NCBI GenBank assembly: GCA_033398695.1
Contig: CM065810.1
Coordinates: 140,955,215-141,019,214, forward strand
Direction: 5' to 3'
DNA: 64,000 bases
From: Orobanche coerulescens
Lineage: Eukaryota > Streptophyta > Magnoliopsida > Lamiales > Orobanchaceae
The position numbers and the translations under genes were made by a program. Of the stretch, positions 35,153-46,450 are shown one piece after another (the stretch's first letter is position 1; every line of letters begins with the position of its first letter). Under the pieces are notes generated by a model. That model searched no databases, had not been told where the DNA came from, and saw only the letters and a program-made list of their open reading frames with translations.

Positions 35153-37028
35153 CTTGAAAGGTCTTGAACATTTAATGTCCGATCAAATGTCCGAATGAGT
35201 TCCCTTTGATAGTTTGTTGGGATTTCCGTTGTTTTCGGCCTTGATTCTCGTCGTAATCATGTTTTATTGTTCCTTACGGAGGATTATAGGTGCTCGATGA
35301 TTCCGATGTTGAATTCCGTTGGTGATTTATGATTTGTGTGGTGTTTTCCCGTAGTGATTTCGGTGCTATCGCGTTCTTGATTGTGTTCGGACGTTCGGGG
35401 CTGTTCGACCGCATTCCATCCGTCGTCTTGTTACGAACGTGGTTCCTAGTCAAGTACCTTGTCCATACAATTCTTGTTTTTTGAATATGATAATTAGTGA
35501 TCGTCTCTATGTGTTTGTTTGATCGTTTGATTTGAACTTTCAAAAGATTTGGTTTAGCCTCGTTAAGGGCTCACTTTCAAAATGCGTGTGTTTTGTGAAT
35601 ATTGTGCCCCGTGAATGATTAATTGAACCCTATGAATTCGCTTGTTGTTGTTGTTGTTGTTTTTGTTATGCTTTGATAATATATATACACATATTATCTC
35701 TTTTCGGTGCGTTATGTTTTGACGTGGTGTTTTGCTAAGTGTTGGTTGCATTAACTCATGATTTGATGTGTTTGTGATTGTGGCAAATGTGAAACCCTTG
35801 TTGTTGTGAACCTGATGCATTGATGATTTGACCACAAGGTTATCAATCCGGGTAGGTTTGGAGAGGGCTCCGAGAATCATCACTTGCTAGTGCGATGTCA
35901 CGATAACTTGTGGGTATGTTCGATTGATGTTTGACAGGGTAGGGACATGTGAGGCCTCTGGCGGCGTGTACTTGCGAGTACAGCCAGTGTGTATGATTTG
36001 ACCATAAGGTTATCTAATCGGGTAGGTATGGAGAGGGCTCCGAGAATCGGTACTTGCGAGTACGATGTCAAGATAACTTATGGGTGGTTTGCGTTTGTTT
36101 CGCAAGCCAGCTCGGGAGGATCCTTAGAGGCCTCGGGTGGGATTTGTGGCTTCGTCCCAGTCCTAGGCGATGCCTGTGAGTGTATGTTTTGTGAATCTCT
36201 TTCCTCACCTCGGGAGGGTTCGACGAGGCCACGGAGGGAGTCCAATGGTATAGCCCTGGATTCACGAGTAAAACTTCACGAGTGCGAGTGTATTTTATGT
36301 CCGTCGAGGACCCGTGACGTTGGTTTTAACCTTGTGTATTGTTGTTGGTTTCATTTGTGAAAACAAAACCTTTGGGCTATGACCCCTGTTAATTTTGGAA
36401 AGAGAAGGATTTGGTAATCCTAAATTGTTTTCTATTAAAACTCTCGATGGCATTTTAAACTGTTTTATAAATTGTTTCCCCTGATTGGTGATCTTTCGGT
36501 TTTGTAATGTTTTTCCCAAACTCTTGCCTCGGGAAGTACTTTTCGTTACGTTTGGCTTTTTGAGGATTCCTGGTTATTGTTATTCGTGGAATGTGAATTG
36601 TATGGCTCGTATTTCTGTTTTATACTTGCACTAGCAAAATAGTGGAGTTTTGCTAACCCCCGAGTATTCGGGGGGTGGATGTCTGTTTTTGCATTCAGGT
36701 TTTGGGAGCATAACACAGGGTCGGCGCGAAGGATGATGAAAGATGATCGATACTAATCACATGAGGACCCGTACATTGTTGTATTAGTTCAGTCATATTT
36801 TATTTCCGCTGCAGTATAATTACCCATTGTACGAGAGCATTTTGTATTCGACCCCTGCGTGGGCATGTATTGAGTTGTATGTATTTATTGAAAGACCAAA
36901 TCGGTCTACTGAGTCATTTTAGACTTAAAGGCATTGTTGAGATGTTTGATGTTGTTTACAAGCCTGGTAGATCCTTGAGGAAAGGGTCTACGGCGTGTAC
37001 TATCCCTGAGCGGATTGGGGTTTTTACA
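35153..37028 (+). repeat. Element E, upstream LTR (3' part only)
   Basis: It matches 49504-51372 and ends TTTTTACA directly before a primer site. I/II is inserted at its left edge, with CTTGA as the probable duplicated target. It contains the hairpin CCCCCGAGTATTCGGGGG (36657-36674), a GTT microsatellite near 35644, and two partial copies of a block with ACCATAAGGTTATC and TTGCGAGTACGATGTC (about 35828-36090). Its ORFs have no domain. Confidence 0.85.
36657..36674 (+). repeat. Conserved LTR hairpin (E, upstream LTR)
   Basis: CCCCCGAGTATTCGGGGG has a 7-bp stem and 4-nt loop, just downstream of the conserved TTGCACTAGCAAAA motif. The second E LTR has it at 51001-51018. Confidence 0.75.
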
Positions 37029-37167
37029 TAAATGGTATCAGAGCTTAGGTTGTGGAAACCTAGGATGTAGGGTTTAGTGGTGTCTGTTGAGTTTTGTCTC
37101 GTCAGATTTTGTCTGACTGAGTCGTGTCGCGACGCGTCGTCTGATTTGGTTGGTCGTGATTAGTATC
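37029..37167 (+). other. Element E primer binding site and leader start
   Basis: TGGTATCAGAGC at 37033-37044 is the exact plant initiator tRNA-Met complement. The leader is interrupted at GTATC (37163-37167) by H and resumes at 46451. Confidence 0.9.
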
Positions 37168-37369
37168 TGTAATACCCGGTTGTGAATTCATTTATTATCA
37201 TTCAGTAACTGTCACTCAGAATTTTTTTTTCACTCAGTAATAATCATTCATCATTCATATTCAGTCAACTATGTTCACCATTCGGCGTATTTTGGGATCA
37301 TCACTGTTTGAGATCGAGCCGAGATTATTGTCATCATCATCATCATGTTTTGATTTTCAGTTTGAGAGG

Positions 37370-37806
37370 TAGCGCACGCTACACATTGTAGTTAGCGCGC
37401 GCTAATGAGGTGCATGTAACGCACGCAATGATTCAAGATTAGCGCACGCTAGCGCAAGTGAGGCGCATACCCGTAAGGTACCGGGCTGATTTGGGAAATT
37501 CGTAGCGCACGCTACGAGTGGTAAGTAGCGTCGCTAACTATGCGGGTAACGCGCTAAGACTTGAGTAGCGCACGCTAGCGCTCGAGCAGAGGGCGATGAG
37601 TTACGGACTCCGAGATTTTGGATATCAACTATCGGGTAGCGCACGCTAACATAAGGTTAACGTACGCTAAGGTCAGCCGTTAGCGCACGCTACCAAAGGT
37701 ACTTAGCGCACGCTAACGATTCGATCGAAGTCTTGGACTACCCGGTACACGCGTTAGCGCACGCTAACATCGAGGAGTTAGCGCTAAGCGGGACAGATAT
37801 ATATAG
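37370..37806 (+). promoter_or_regulatory. H LTR promoter with TAGCGCACGCTA array
   Basis: There are eight exact copies of the near-palindrome TAGCGCACGCTA (37370, 37440, 37503, 37566, 37637, 37681, 37704, 37755) and several variants (TAGCGCGCGCTA, TAACGTACGCTA). A TATA box GATATATATAG follows at 37796-37806. The 3' LTR has the same layout at 43568-43997. It is likely a cluster of protein-binding sites driving or silencing the LTR. Confidence 0.7.
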
Positions 37807-38909
37807 GGCGATTTGGTCCAACGTTCGTCATTTCTTCATTTCTCAATCATTTCGGACGAGCTCGGGCGATTCGAAAGGTCTTTTCGAGCTACAATCATCT
37901 AGCATCATCTTCAACCTTCTAAGTTGGATTAATCATCATCTAAATCAGTTTCATCACTCCAAATCAAGGTAATGATTCTTGGATCTAGAATTTCGAGTCT
38001 TGGGTGTTTTGCCTCCGATCTCTTCGTGTTAAATCGATATTATGTTGGAATATGTTAGATATGGATTATCTATCTTGGATACATGTATTTCTACGGATTC
38101 ATTGGTGTAATTTTGAATTTGTGAATAATTGAGGAATTGTTCAAGAACCCTTACGGGTTGACTTTGGAATTTTGGTGTATATCGACTAAATGTTGTTGAA
38201 ATATCGTTCTAAGTATTCCTATTGGATTATTGATAGTATTCATGAGTTTTTGTGGTTTTGAATCATTCATTGGGAGTTGGTTTCGGATGTAAATGAGTTT
38301 TGGTTGTAAACAATTGGAGATTGTTTACAACGCGTTTGTTTAAATGCCCCAATGAGTTTCGGGTATTGTTGTATCGACTTTTGAGTTGGTTGTGATTATG
38401 CTTGATTCATGTATTAAGAGAATTGTTGGTTTTTGTGTTGTTTAAGGTTGTTCAAGCGGCGGTAATTTCATTAAGGGCGTTGATCGTGGAAGTACCTTCT
38501 CGCCTTCGGTTTGAGGCAAGTTTTATACTTGTCTTGGTCAATGAGCTAATGTCATCATGTATGTGTATGAATGTGTTGTATCATTCCGAGACTTAGTCTC
38601 TTCATGAATTCATTGATATCAAGAGATCGCTCGATACGATACCTTTCGGCAATTTTGCCAAATGTTATTGTTCGTTAACGGCCGATTCAAGGCATTGTGA
38701 TACTCATTATTAATGTCATTGTCGATAGCGGTTCGCGGTATCGATGTATCGATTGTTGTTAATATAGATGTCAATTTAAGATATCGTTGAGATCATTGTT
38801 ATTCTGTTCGGATTGTCATTAAAACTATACAGGCCGATTTAAGGCATCGGCTTACTCATTTCTCATCTTCGTGTCAGAATCGATTAAAGGTGCCGAGGCA
38901 TCCTTCATA

Positions 38910-39230
38910 TCATTGTTATCGAATTGCCGTTCTCGTAAATCGAAATGTTCAATCATTCACTAAATCATTGTTATCGATTGACCTTTCTAAGGCAATCGAG
39001 GTATTCACTCATTCATCGTATCATTGTTATCGATTGGCGTTCTCGTGCAAATCAAGTGTTCAATCATTTATGGTATCATTGTTGTCGATTGACCGCTTTA
39101 GGCAATCGAGGTATTAAATCATCCATTGCATCATTGTTGTCGATTGACCGCTTTAGGCAATCGAGGTATTAAATCATCCATTTGCATCATTGTTGTCGGT
39201 TGGCGTTCTAAGGCAATCGAGGTGTTAATT
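38910..39230. repeat. 56-bp tandem repeat in H 5' LTR
   Basis: There are about five to six units with the core ATCGATTGACCTTTCTAAGG and CAATCGAGGTATT, separated by ATCATTG-containing spacers. The 3' LTR copy is at 45100-45425. It is related to the repeat at 23800-24205 in F. Confidence 0.88.
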
Positions 39231-39304
39231 TGGGATCCAAGGACGGAGTCTATCCGTGTGTTACTATCATCGTGTTGGCCGACTCAAGGCGGCACACTAT
39301 CATT

Positions 39305-39480
39305 CATTGTGATACGGTGGATGCCGTGGCTTCCCCCTAATTGTGATACTGGTGGATGCCGTGGCTTCCCCTAATTGTGATCTGGTGGATGCCGTGGCTT
39401 CGCCCTAATTGTGATACGGTGGATGCCGTGGCTTCGCCCTCATTGTGATACGACTTCGTGCCGTGGCTTCGCCCTCATTA
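39305..39480. repeat. 34-bp tandem repeat in H 5' LTR
   Basis: There are about five units with ATGCCGTGGCTTCGCCCTAA and TTGTGATACGGTGG. The 3' LTR copy (45505-45670) has units shortened at CTTCG and GGTGG. Confidence 0.85.
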
Positions 39481-40254
39481 TTCTGACTTAAGTGTTTGAC
39501 TTCAGGTGTTTGTGATATTTGTTCCGCTGAATGACTTTCAGGCCTTTATTATTGTCCTGGTAATTTCATTGGAGCCTTAGGGCATTGTGATTCATAATTA
39601 ATTCAGTCCTGGTTTGGTTCATGTCTTGTCATTCATTGTGGTATTCTGTGATTTTGATCCGCCGTCGGGCACTTATGTTCTAACCTGTCGAACAGGTATT
39701 AATAGTATGATGTGGGCATAGTATTGCACGAATGCTCGGTTCTTACCTTGGTTTGTGAGCATTTCGTATTATTATCATCATTGTACCATTTCATTCTGCC
39801 TTTGGATGCATATCATGTTATACATGTATTTGATGTTCATTATCTGGATGACTGACCCCGTGGGGGCGGAACATGTTTTTCATGTTTTAGGTGCTTGCGA
39901 GGAGAGAGTTGAGACACAGGGGCATGATGATGGCGACGAGGCATTCAAGCGATACTAGTACGAGTTGATCATTGTCGGTCAGTCGGTTGGAGTGTACTCC
40001 AGTCTTGTCAGTGTTGTCGTGTTGTCTTACCCGATCAGATGTTCGTGTAGTTTGGTGTATTTCATTTTTGTCTATGTAGTCTACTTTGGAAGTTAAAATT
40101 ACTTATCGGAATATTTTGTCGGATTTGATGGTATGGACTATGTTTTTCCATTGTTGTGTTAATTTATGTATTTTTAGTCATGTTCGCTGGTGGATCTCTG
40201 GCGTGGGGTCCACGGCATGTGTAATAACCTGATAGGATTTGGGGTGTTACGAAA

Positions 40255-40265
40255 TGGTATCGAGC
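40255..40265 (+). other. Element H primer binding site
   Basis: TGGTATCGAGC is the initiator tRNA-Met site with one base missing from CAG (canonical TGGTATCAGAGC). Confidence 0.8.
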
Positions 40266-40664
40266 TTTGGGTTGTGAAATACCCCGAGATGTGAGTTATT
40301 TGGTCCTACCGACGCGGTAGTGGTGGGATTGTCGAGTTATGACAATCTAGTCGATCGAGTTTGTGAGTCGTAACATTAGTGCGACTGCACGAGTCATTCA
40401 TTCATCGAGTCGTCGTCAGTGAAGACTAGTATCGCGAGACCTCGAAGCTTCGTATGACCTGTGTAAGGACTCGATTCTCTTTATGTTCATACATTCATCA
40501 TGTCATTAATTGTTCGTGCCTTGTTGAAACCTATATGTGATATTAGTGTTATGATTGATTCATGACTAATTGTTTTGGGACACGTGTGGCTTGTGTAAGC
40601 ATTAAGGATCAACTCATTCATCGGTTAATAATCCTCAATCGTCATGCTGATCTTGTCGATTATG

Positions 40665-41150
40665 TTAATTCATTCATTACTCAGTCAATATCATTACTCA
40701 GTCAATTCATCACTCAGATAATTCATTCATTACTCAGTCAATATCATTACTCAGTCAATTCATCACTCAGATAATTCATTCATTACTCAGTCAATATCAT
40801 TACTCAGTCAATTCATCACTCAGATAATTCATTCATCACTCAGTCAATATCATTACTCAGTCAATTCATCACTCAGATAATTCATTCATCACTCAGTCAA
40901 TATCATTACCCAGTTAATTCATCACTCAGTTAACTCATTCATCACTCAGTTAATTCATTCATCATTCAGTCAATATCAATTACTTAGTTGCTTCGTTCAT
41001 CACTCAATTAACCTCATCGTTCAGCTAATTCATTCATCACTCAATTAATCTCATCGTTTAGCTAATTCACTCGTCACTCAGTCAATCTCATTGCTCAGTT
41101 AATTCATTCCTCATTCAGTCAATCTCATTGTTCGATTAATTCATTAATCA
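40665..41150. repeat. 53-bp tandem repeat in the H leader
   Basis: About five near-perfect 53-bp units, each made of three sub-units built on ATCACTCAGTCAATTCAT-like strings, are followed by degenerate copies up to about 41150. It lies between the primer site and gag. No ORF is supported. Confidence 0.88.
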
Positions 41151-41434
41151 TTGACCCATCTCACGGTTCAGTTGTTGATCTTGAGGATCTAATTTTCAAC
41201 CTTGTTAACTTGTTCAAGGTAATCATTTCAGGAATTTCATCGGGCAATCATGTTACCTCATTTGATGTTTCATACGGTCTTATCATACTCTGACGTAATG
41301 TCGACGATCATTTCATTAAATCATTAATGCATTCATTGTGTTAGAGCGTGTATGCTCATTGTTGTCACTCTGTAACGTAATCATAATACGATATTCATGC
41401 GGAATCTATAATCATGTGACTTTCCTACTTCAGT

Positions 41435-42545
41435 ATGGATAGAGCTGTCAGAGGACGCAGGGGAAGAGGCCGCGGTGCGGGCCGGAACCCGGGATCTCGT
41501 GTGCATGCCCACACGAACGCGAGGGATATCATTAATTCATCAAACAGCGAGGCTACTCATTCATCAGCAGATAATCATTCACTGTCAGGGAGTCGTAACC
41601 GAGAGGCATCTCACTCGGAAGGTGTTCGGGTTGATCCATTCATATTTATGCAGGGCATGATGGCCCAGATGACTCAGATGACGCGGATAGTGGAGACCAT
41701 GCAGACCTCGATGGGTTGTGGTCCACCGCAACAGGGATACCAGGTGCCATTTCATGGACAGACAGGAGGAGTGAATCAGATTGTTGGCGATATCTCTCGC
41801 CGATGCCGCCTACTTTTGAGGGTTCGTCAGAACCAGGTGATATTGTTCATTGGCTCGAGCATTTTGATAAACTCTTCGACATGGTTCGGTGTCGGAGGAG
41901 AGTAAAGTGGCGATAGCGGCTTATTACTTGAGTAAGGGCGCTTATTCGTGGTGGCTTTCGTGAAACCCATCGATCGTGATTGTATTTGGAGCGAGTTCAA
42001 GACTCTCATGTTAGAGAGGTATTATCCGGCTCCACTTCGTGAAGCTAAGTTGTCAGATGTTTTGAACCCCGAACCCGATGGGGACGAGGGTGTTATTGTC
42101 ATCACTGAGAAGTTTCAGGGACTACTTGATTTGCTTCACAATTATCCGTCTTGAGGCGGATAAAATTAAGTATTTTAGCAAGAGGCTAAATCCGCGATTG
42201 AGGATGCGGTTGTTCAACCACAATTGTAATTCACTTAGTGAGTTCATCGGGAAGGCTCTTGGAGCATAGCTTTTGATCAAGGAGCTTACTCGAAGCATCC
42301 TTGATTTCTTGAGTAAGAGGACTAGAATGCCGGCTCGTTCGGAGGGACATCGGGCTCCGCCATCCAAGGGGTCGTTTTCTAGTCGTCTTCGTCTGGAACA
42401 ACATCTTCCTCTCGGGCGGCAGTTCGACGTTGTTTGCTTTAATCGTGATTCGGCGAGTCACGTTAGTACCGGTGCACGGTGCCGGCTATTGTTTGTTTTA
42501 CGTGTGGGAGGCGGGGACACCGCGAAATCTCTGCAGGGGTTCTAG
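41435..42545 (+). pseudogene. gag: Chromoviral gag of element H, frameshifted
   Basis: It starts at the ATG at 41435 (MDRAVRGRRGRGRGAGRN), an RG-rich opening like I/II. About 120 codons follow, with an MMAQMTQMTRIVETMQTSM helix. A shift near 41800 gives PPTFEGSSEPGDIVHWLEHF, the gag core; later shifts give IWSEFKTLMLERYYPAPLRE, LLDLLHNYPS and KIKYFSKRLNPRLRMRLFN. Two degraded zinc knuckles lie at 42430-42535 (CFNRDSASHVSTG in place of a CX2C-X4-H pattern). It is typical of Tekay-like gag and not translatable as written. Confidence 0.78.
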
Positions 42546-43378
42546 CGCCATAAATCTCAAGAGAGCTCGAGGGCCTCGAGAGACTTCGTACTCCAGCCCG
42601 TGCATCATCCAAGGGACCCTATCAGCCTCCAGGCCGAGGTAAGGACATTCATCACCGGTTTGAACAAGTTAATTCTTGTGCGTTAATAGTATAATCATTC
42701 ATTTCAGTGTCGTTCATTCATTCATATAATTCATTCATCATATATATCAATCATATGGGGACTCATAATTATCGATTAATCATTCAATTCACGAGGAACG
42801 GCGGTTCCAATCACTTCAGGAACTATCACTCATGACATTAGTAATTCACCTTGGTGAGTCATTCTAAATCCGTGTCGGATTTGTAGTCATTTATCATTCA
42901 TCATTCATTTTTGTCACTTTCATTCTCGTGACCTTCTGAGGTCTTAGTTAGCGGCGAGTTCATCGTCGGATATACCTTAAATCGTTGAGATAGAGGAAAT
43001 CGATGATGTGGGAGGATATCGATGTTGGGTACATTTGAGGTGTAACCTTGTTTTTGGATGACTGTGTTAATCTATCAGTAATAATGTATCGTGACTGTGG
43101 ATCATTTATTGTTGATCTATCTTATTATGATCATACTCGAGAATCTTGAGATCTGGGTCATTTGTTGGGAGTTCATCCCTTCGACGTTGTGCTCGAGATT
43201 TCGTGATAATTTGGGAAATCGTTCACTGTGTTTCGAGACGTCAAGTCTTGGGGACTTGGGCTTGCGGTTGATTTGGTCCCGAGGACTATTTGGGCGTTAT
43301 TGTTTTCAGATCGTGATGGATAGTTCATATCCCGAGTTGTTTACCCTCGCCGAGGACGAAACTCTTTTTAAGGGGGTA
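42546..43378 (+). pseudogene. Collapsed pol region, integrase-tail remnant and PPT (element H)
   Basis: Most of pol is deleted. The AT-rich sequence 42650-42950 has no coding signal. At 43318-43360 the reading YPELF... EDETLFKG resembles the chromodomain end seen in F. The PPT TTTTTAAGGGGGTA directly precedes the 3' LTR at 43379. Confidence 0.6.
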
Positions 43379-46300
43379 TGTAATACCGGTTGTGAATTCA
43401 TTTATTATCATTCAAGAATCGTCACTTAATTTTTTTCACTCAAGAATAATCATTCATCATTCATATTCAAATAACTATGTTCACCATTCGCGTATTTTGG
43501 GATCATCACCGTTGAGATCGAGCCGAGATTATTGTCATCATCATCATGTTTTGATTTTCGCTTGAGAGGTAGCGTACGCTACACATTGTAGTTAGCGCGC
43601 TAATGAGGTGCATGTAACGCACGCAATGATTCAAGATTAGCGCACGCTAGCGCAAGTGAGGCGCATACCCGTAAGGTACCGGGGCTGATTTGGGAAATTG
43701 TAGCGCACGCTACGAGTGGTAAAGCGACGCTAACTATGCGGGTAACGCACGCTAAGACTTGAGTAGCGCACGCCAGCGCGCTGCAATGCAGGATGAGGTT
43801 CGGACTCCAGGATTTCGATATCAACTATCGTAGCGCACGCTAACATAAGGTTAACGTACGCTAAGGTCAGCCGTTAGCGCACGCTACCAAAGGTACTTAG
43901 CGCACGCTAATGATTCATCGGGGTACTGACTACCGGTACAGCGTTAGCGCACGCTAACATCAGGAGTTAGCGCGCTAAACTGGGACAGTATATATAGGAC
44001 ACTTTGGTCCAACATTCGTCATTTCTTCATTTCTCAATCATTTCGGACGAGCTCGGGCGATTCAGAAAGGTCTTTTCGAGCTACAATCATCTAGCATCAT
44101 CTTCAACCTTCTAATTTGGATTAATCATCATCTAAATCAGTTTCATCACTCCAAATCAAGGTAATGATTCTTGGATCTAGAATTTCGAGTCTTAGGTGTT
44201 TTGCCTCCGATCTCTTCGTGTTAAATCGATATTATGTTGGAATATGTTAGATATGGATTATCTATCTTGGATACATGTATTTCTACGGATTCATTGGTGT
44301 AATTTTCGGAATTTGTGAATAATTGAGGAATTGTTCAAGAACCCTTACGGGTTGACTTTGGAATTTTGGGGGTTTTCGACTAAATGTTGTTGAAATATCG
44401 TTCTAAGTATTCCTATTGGATTATTGATAGTATTCATGAGTTTTTGTGGTTTTGAATCATTCATTGGGAGTTGGTTTCGGATGTAAATGAGTTTTGGTTG
44501 TAAACAATTGGAGATTGTTTACAACGTGTTTGTTTAAATGCCCCAATGAGTTTCGGGTATTGTTGTATCGACTTTTGAGTTGGTTGTGATTATGCTTGAT
44601 TCATGTATTAAGAGAATTGTTGGTTTTTGTGTTGTTTAAGGTTGTTCAAGCGCCGGTAATTTCATTAAGGACGTTGATCGTGGAAGTACCTTCTCGCCTT
44701 CGGTTTGAGGCAAGTTTTATACTTGTCTTGGTCAATGAGCTAATGTCATCATGTATGTGTATGAATGTGTTGTATCATTCCGAGACTTAGTCTCTTCATG
44801 AATTCATTGATATCAAGAGATCGCTCGATACGATACCTTTCGGCAATTTTGCCAAATGTTATTGTTGTTCGTTAACGGCCGATTCAAGGCATTGTGATAC
44901 TCATTATTAATGTCATTGTCGATAGCCGGTTCATGTATCGATGTATCGATTGTTGTTAATATAGATGTCAATTTAAGATATCGTTGAGATCATTGTTATT
45001 CTGTTCGGATTGTCATTAAAAGCATGTGCCGATTTAAGGCATTGGCTTACTCATTTCTCATCTTCGCCGCTTCAGAATCGATTAAAGGTGCCGAGGCATC
45101 CTTCATATCATTGTTATCGAATTGCCGCTCGGGTAAATCGAAATGTTCAATCATTCACTAAATCATTGTTATCGATTGACCTTTCTAAGGCAATCGAGGT
45201 ATTCACTCATTCATCGTATCATTGTTATCGATTGGCCGCTCGTGCAAATCGAAGTGTTCAATCATTTATGTTATCATTGTTGTCGATTGACCGTTTTATG
45301 CAATCGATTTATTAAATAATAAGATTCATCATTTTTGTCGATTGACATTTTTATGAAATCGAGGTATTAAATAATCTGATGCATAATTGTTGTCGGTTGG
45401 CCGTCTAAGGCAATCGAGGTGTTAATTTGGGATCCAAGGACGGAGTCTATCCGTGTGTTACTATCATCGTGTTGGCCGACTCAAGCGGCACACTATCATT
45501 CATTGTGATACGGTGGATGCCGTGGCCGCCCTAATTGTGATACTACCGATGCCGTGGCTTCGCCCTAATTGTGATACGGCCGGATGCCGTGGCTTCGCCC
45601 TAATTGTGATACGGCCGATGCCGTGGCTTCGCCCTCATTGTGATACGGCTTCGCCGTGGCTTCGCCCTCATTATTCTGACGAAATGGTCGCTTTGACTTC
45701 AGTGTTTGTGATATTTGTTCCATGAATGACTTTCGTGCCTTTATTATTGTCTGGTAATTTCATTGGAGCCTTCGGGCATTGTGATTCATAATTAATTCAT
45801 CTGGTTTGGTTCATGTCTTGTCATTCATTGTGGTATTCTGTGATTTTGATCCGCCGTCGGGCACTTATGTTCTAACTCGTCGAGCATGTATTAATAGTAT
45901 CTTGTGGGCATAGTATTGCACGAATGCTCGGTTCTTACCTTGGTTTGTGAGCATTTCGTATTATTATCATCATTGTACCATTTCATTCTCGCTTTGGATG
46001 CATATCATGTTATACATGTATTTGATGTTCATTATCTGGATGACTGACCCCGTGGGGGCGGAACATGTTTTTCATGTTTTAGGTGCTTGCGAGGAGAGAG
46101 TTGAGACACAGGGGCATGATGATGGCGACGAGGCATTCAAGCGATACTAGTACGAGTTGATCATTGTCGGTCAGTCGGTTGGAGTGTACTCCAGTCTTGT
46201 CAGTGTTGTCGTGTTGTATTACCCGAACAGATGTTCGTGGATGTTGTTGTATTTCTTTTTTGACCATGTAGGCTACTTTTGACGTTAAAATTCCTTATTG

Positions 46301-46445
46301 GAATATTGTGTCGGATATCATGGTAGGGACTATGATTTTCCCTTGTTGTGTTAATTAATGTATTTTTAGTCATGTTCGCCTGGTGGATCTCCTGGCGTGG
46401 GGTCCACGGCACTGTAATAACCCAATAGGATTTGGGGGTGTTACA
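43379..46445 (+). repeat. 3' LTR of element H
   Basis: It runs from TGTAATACCGG to GGGGTGTTACA. It contains the palindrome array (43568-43980), TATATATAG (43989-43997), the 56-bp repeats (45100-45425) and the 34-bp repeats (45505-45670). Confidence 0.9.
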
Positions 46446-46450
46446 GTATC

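Larger units (their letters stand above)
37168..40250 (+). repeat. 5' LTR of element H
   Basis: It starts TGTAATACCCGG and ends GGGGTGTTAC(G); the expected final A is missing. It contains the TAGCGCACGCTA array, the TATA box, the 56-bp repeats and a 34-bp repeat. Confidence 0.9.
37168..46445 (+). mobile_element. Element H: gag-only chromoviral Ty3/gypsy retrotransposon
   Basis: It is 9278 bp, flanked by perfect GTATC duplications (37163-37167 and 46446-46450). The LTRs are 37168-40250 and 43379-46445 (about 3.08 and 3.07 kb). The interior is 3.1 kb with a repeat-rich leader, a broken gag, and a small integrase/chromodomain-tail remnant before the PPT; RT and RNase H are deleted. Its LTR is a diverged relative of F's: same edges, and a shared block with TGTAAACAAT and ATGCCCCAATGA. 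Confidence 0.93.

Noticed and set aside
35989..36360. 123-codon ORF in the E LTR, repeated at 50333-50704
   Set aside because: It is conserved only because the LTRs are duplicates; no domain, and it lies in the LTR leader region.
37033..37044. tRNA-like sequence at TGGTATCAGAGC sites
   Set aside because: Only 12 bases match, directly next to LTR edges; these are primer binding sites, not tRNA genes.
38910..39480. Regular repeats resembling a CRISPR array (also 23800-24205 and 40665-41150)
   Set aside because: The units are tandem with no unique spacers, there are no cas genes, and the context is a plant retrotransposon; these are minisatellites.
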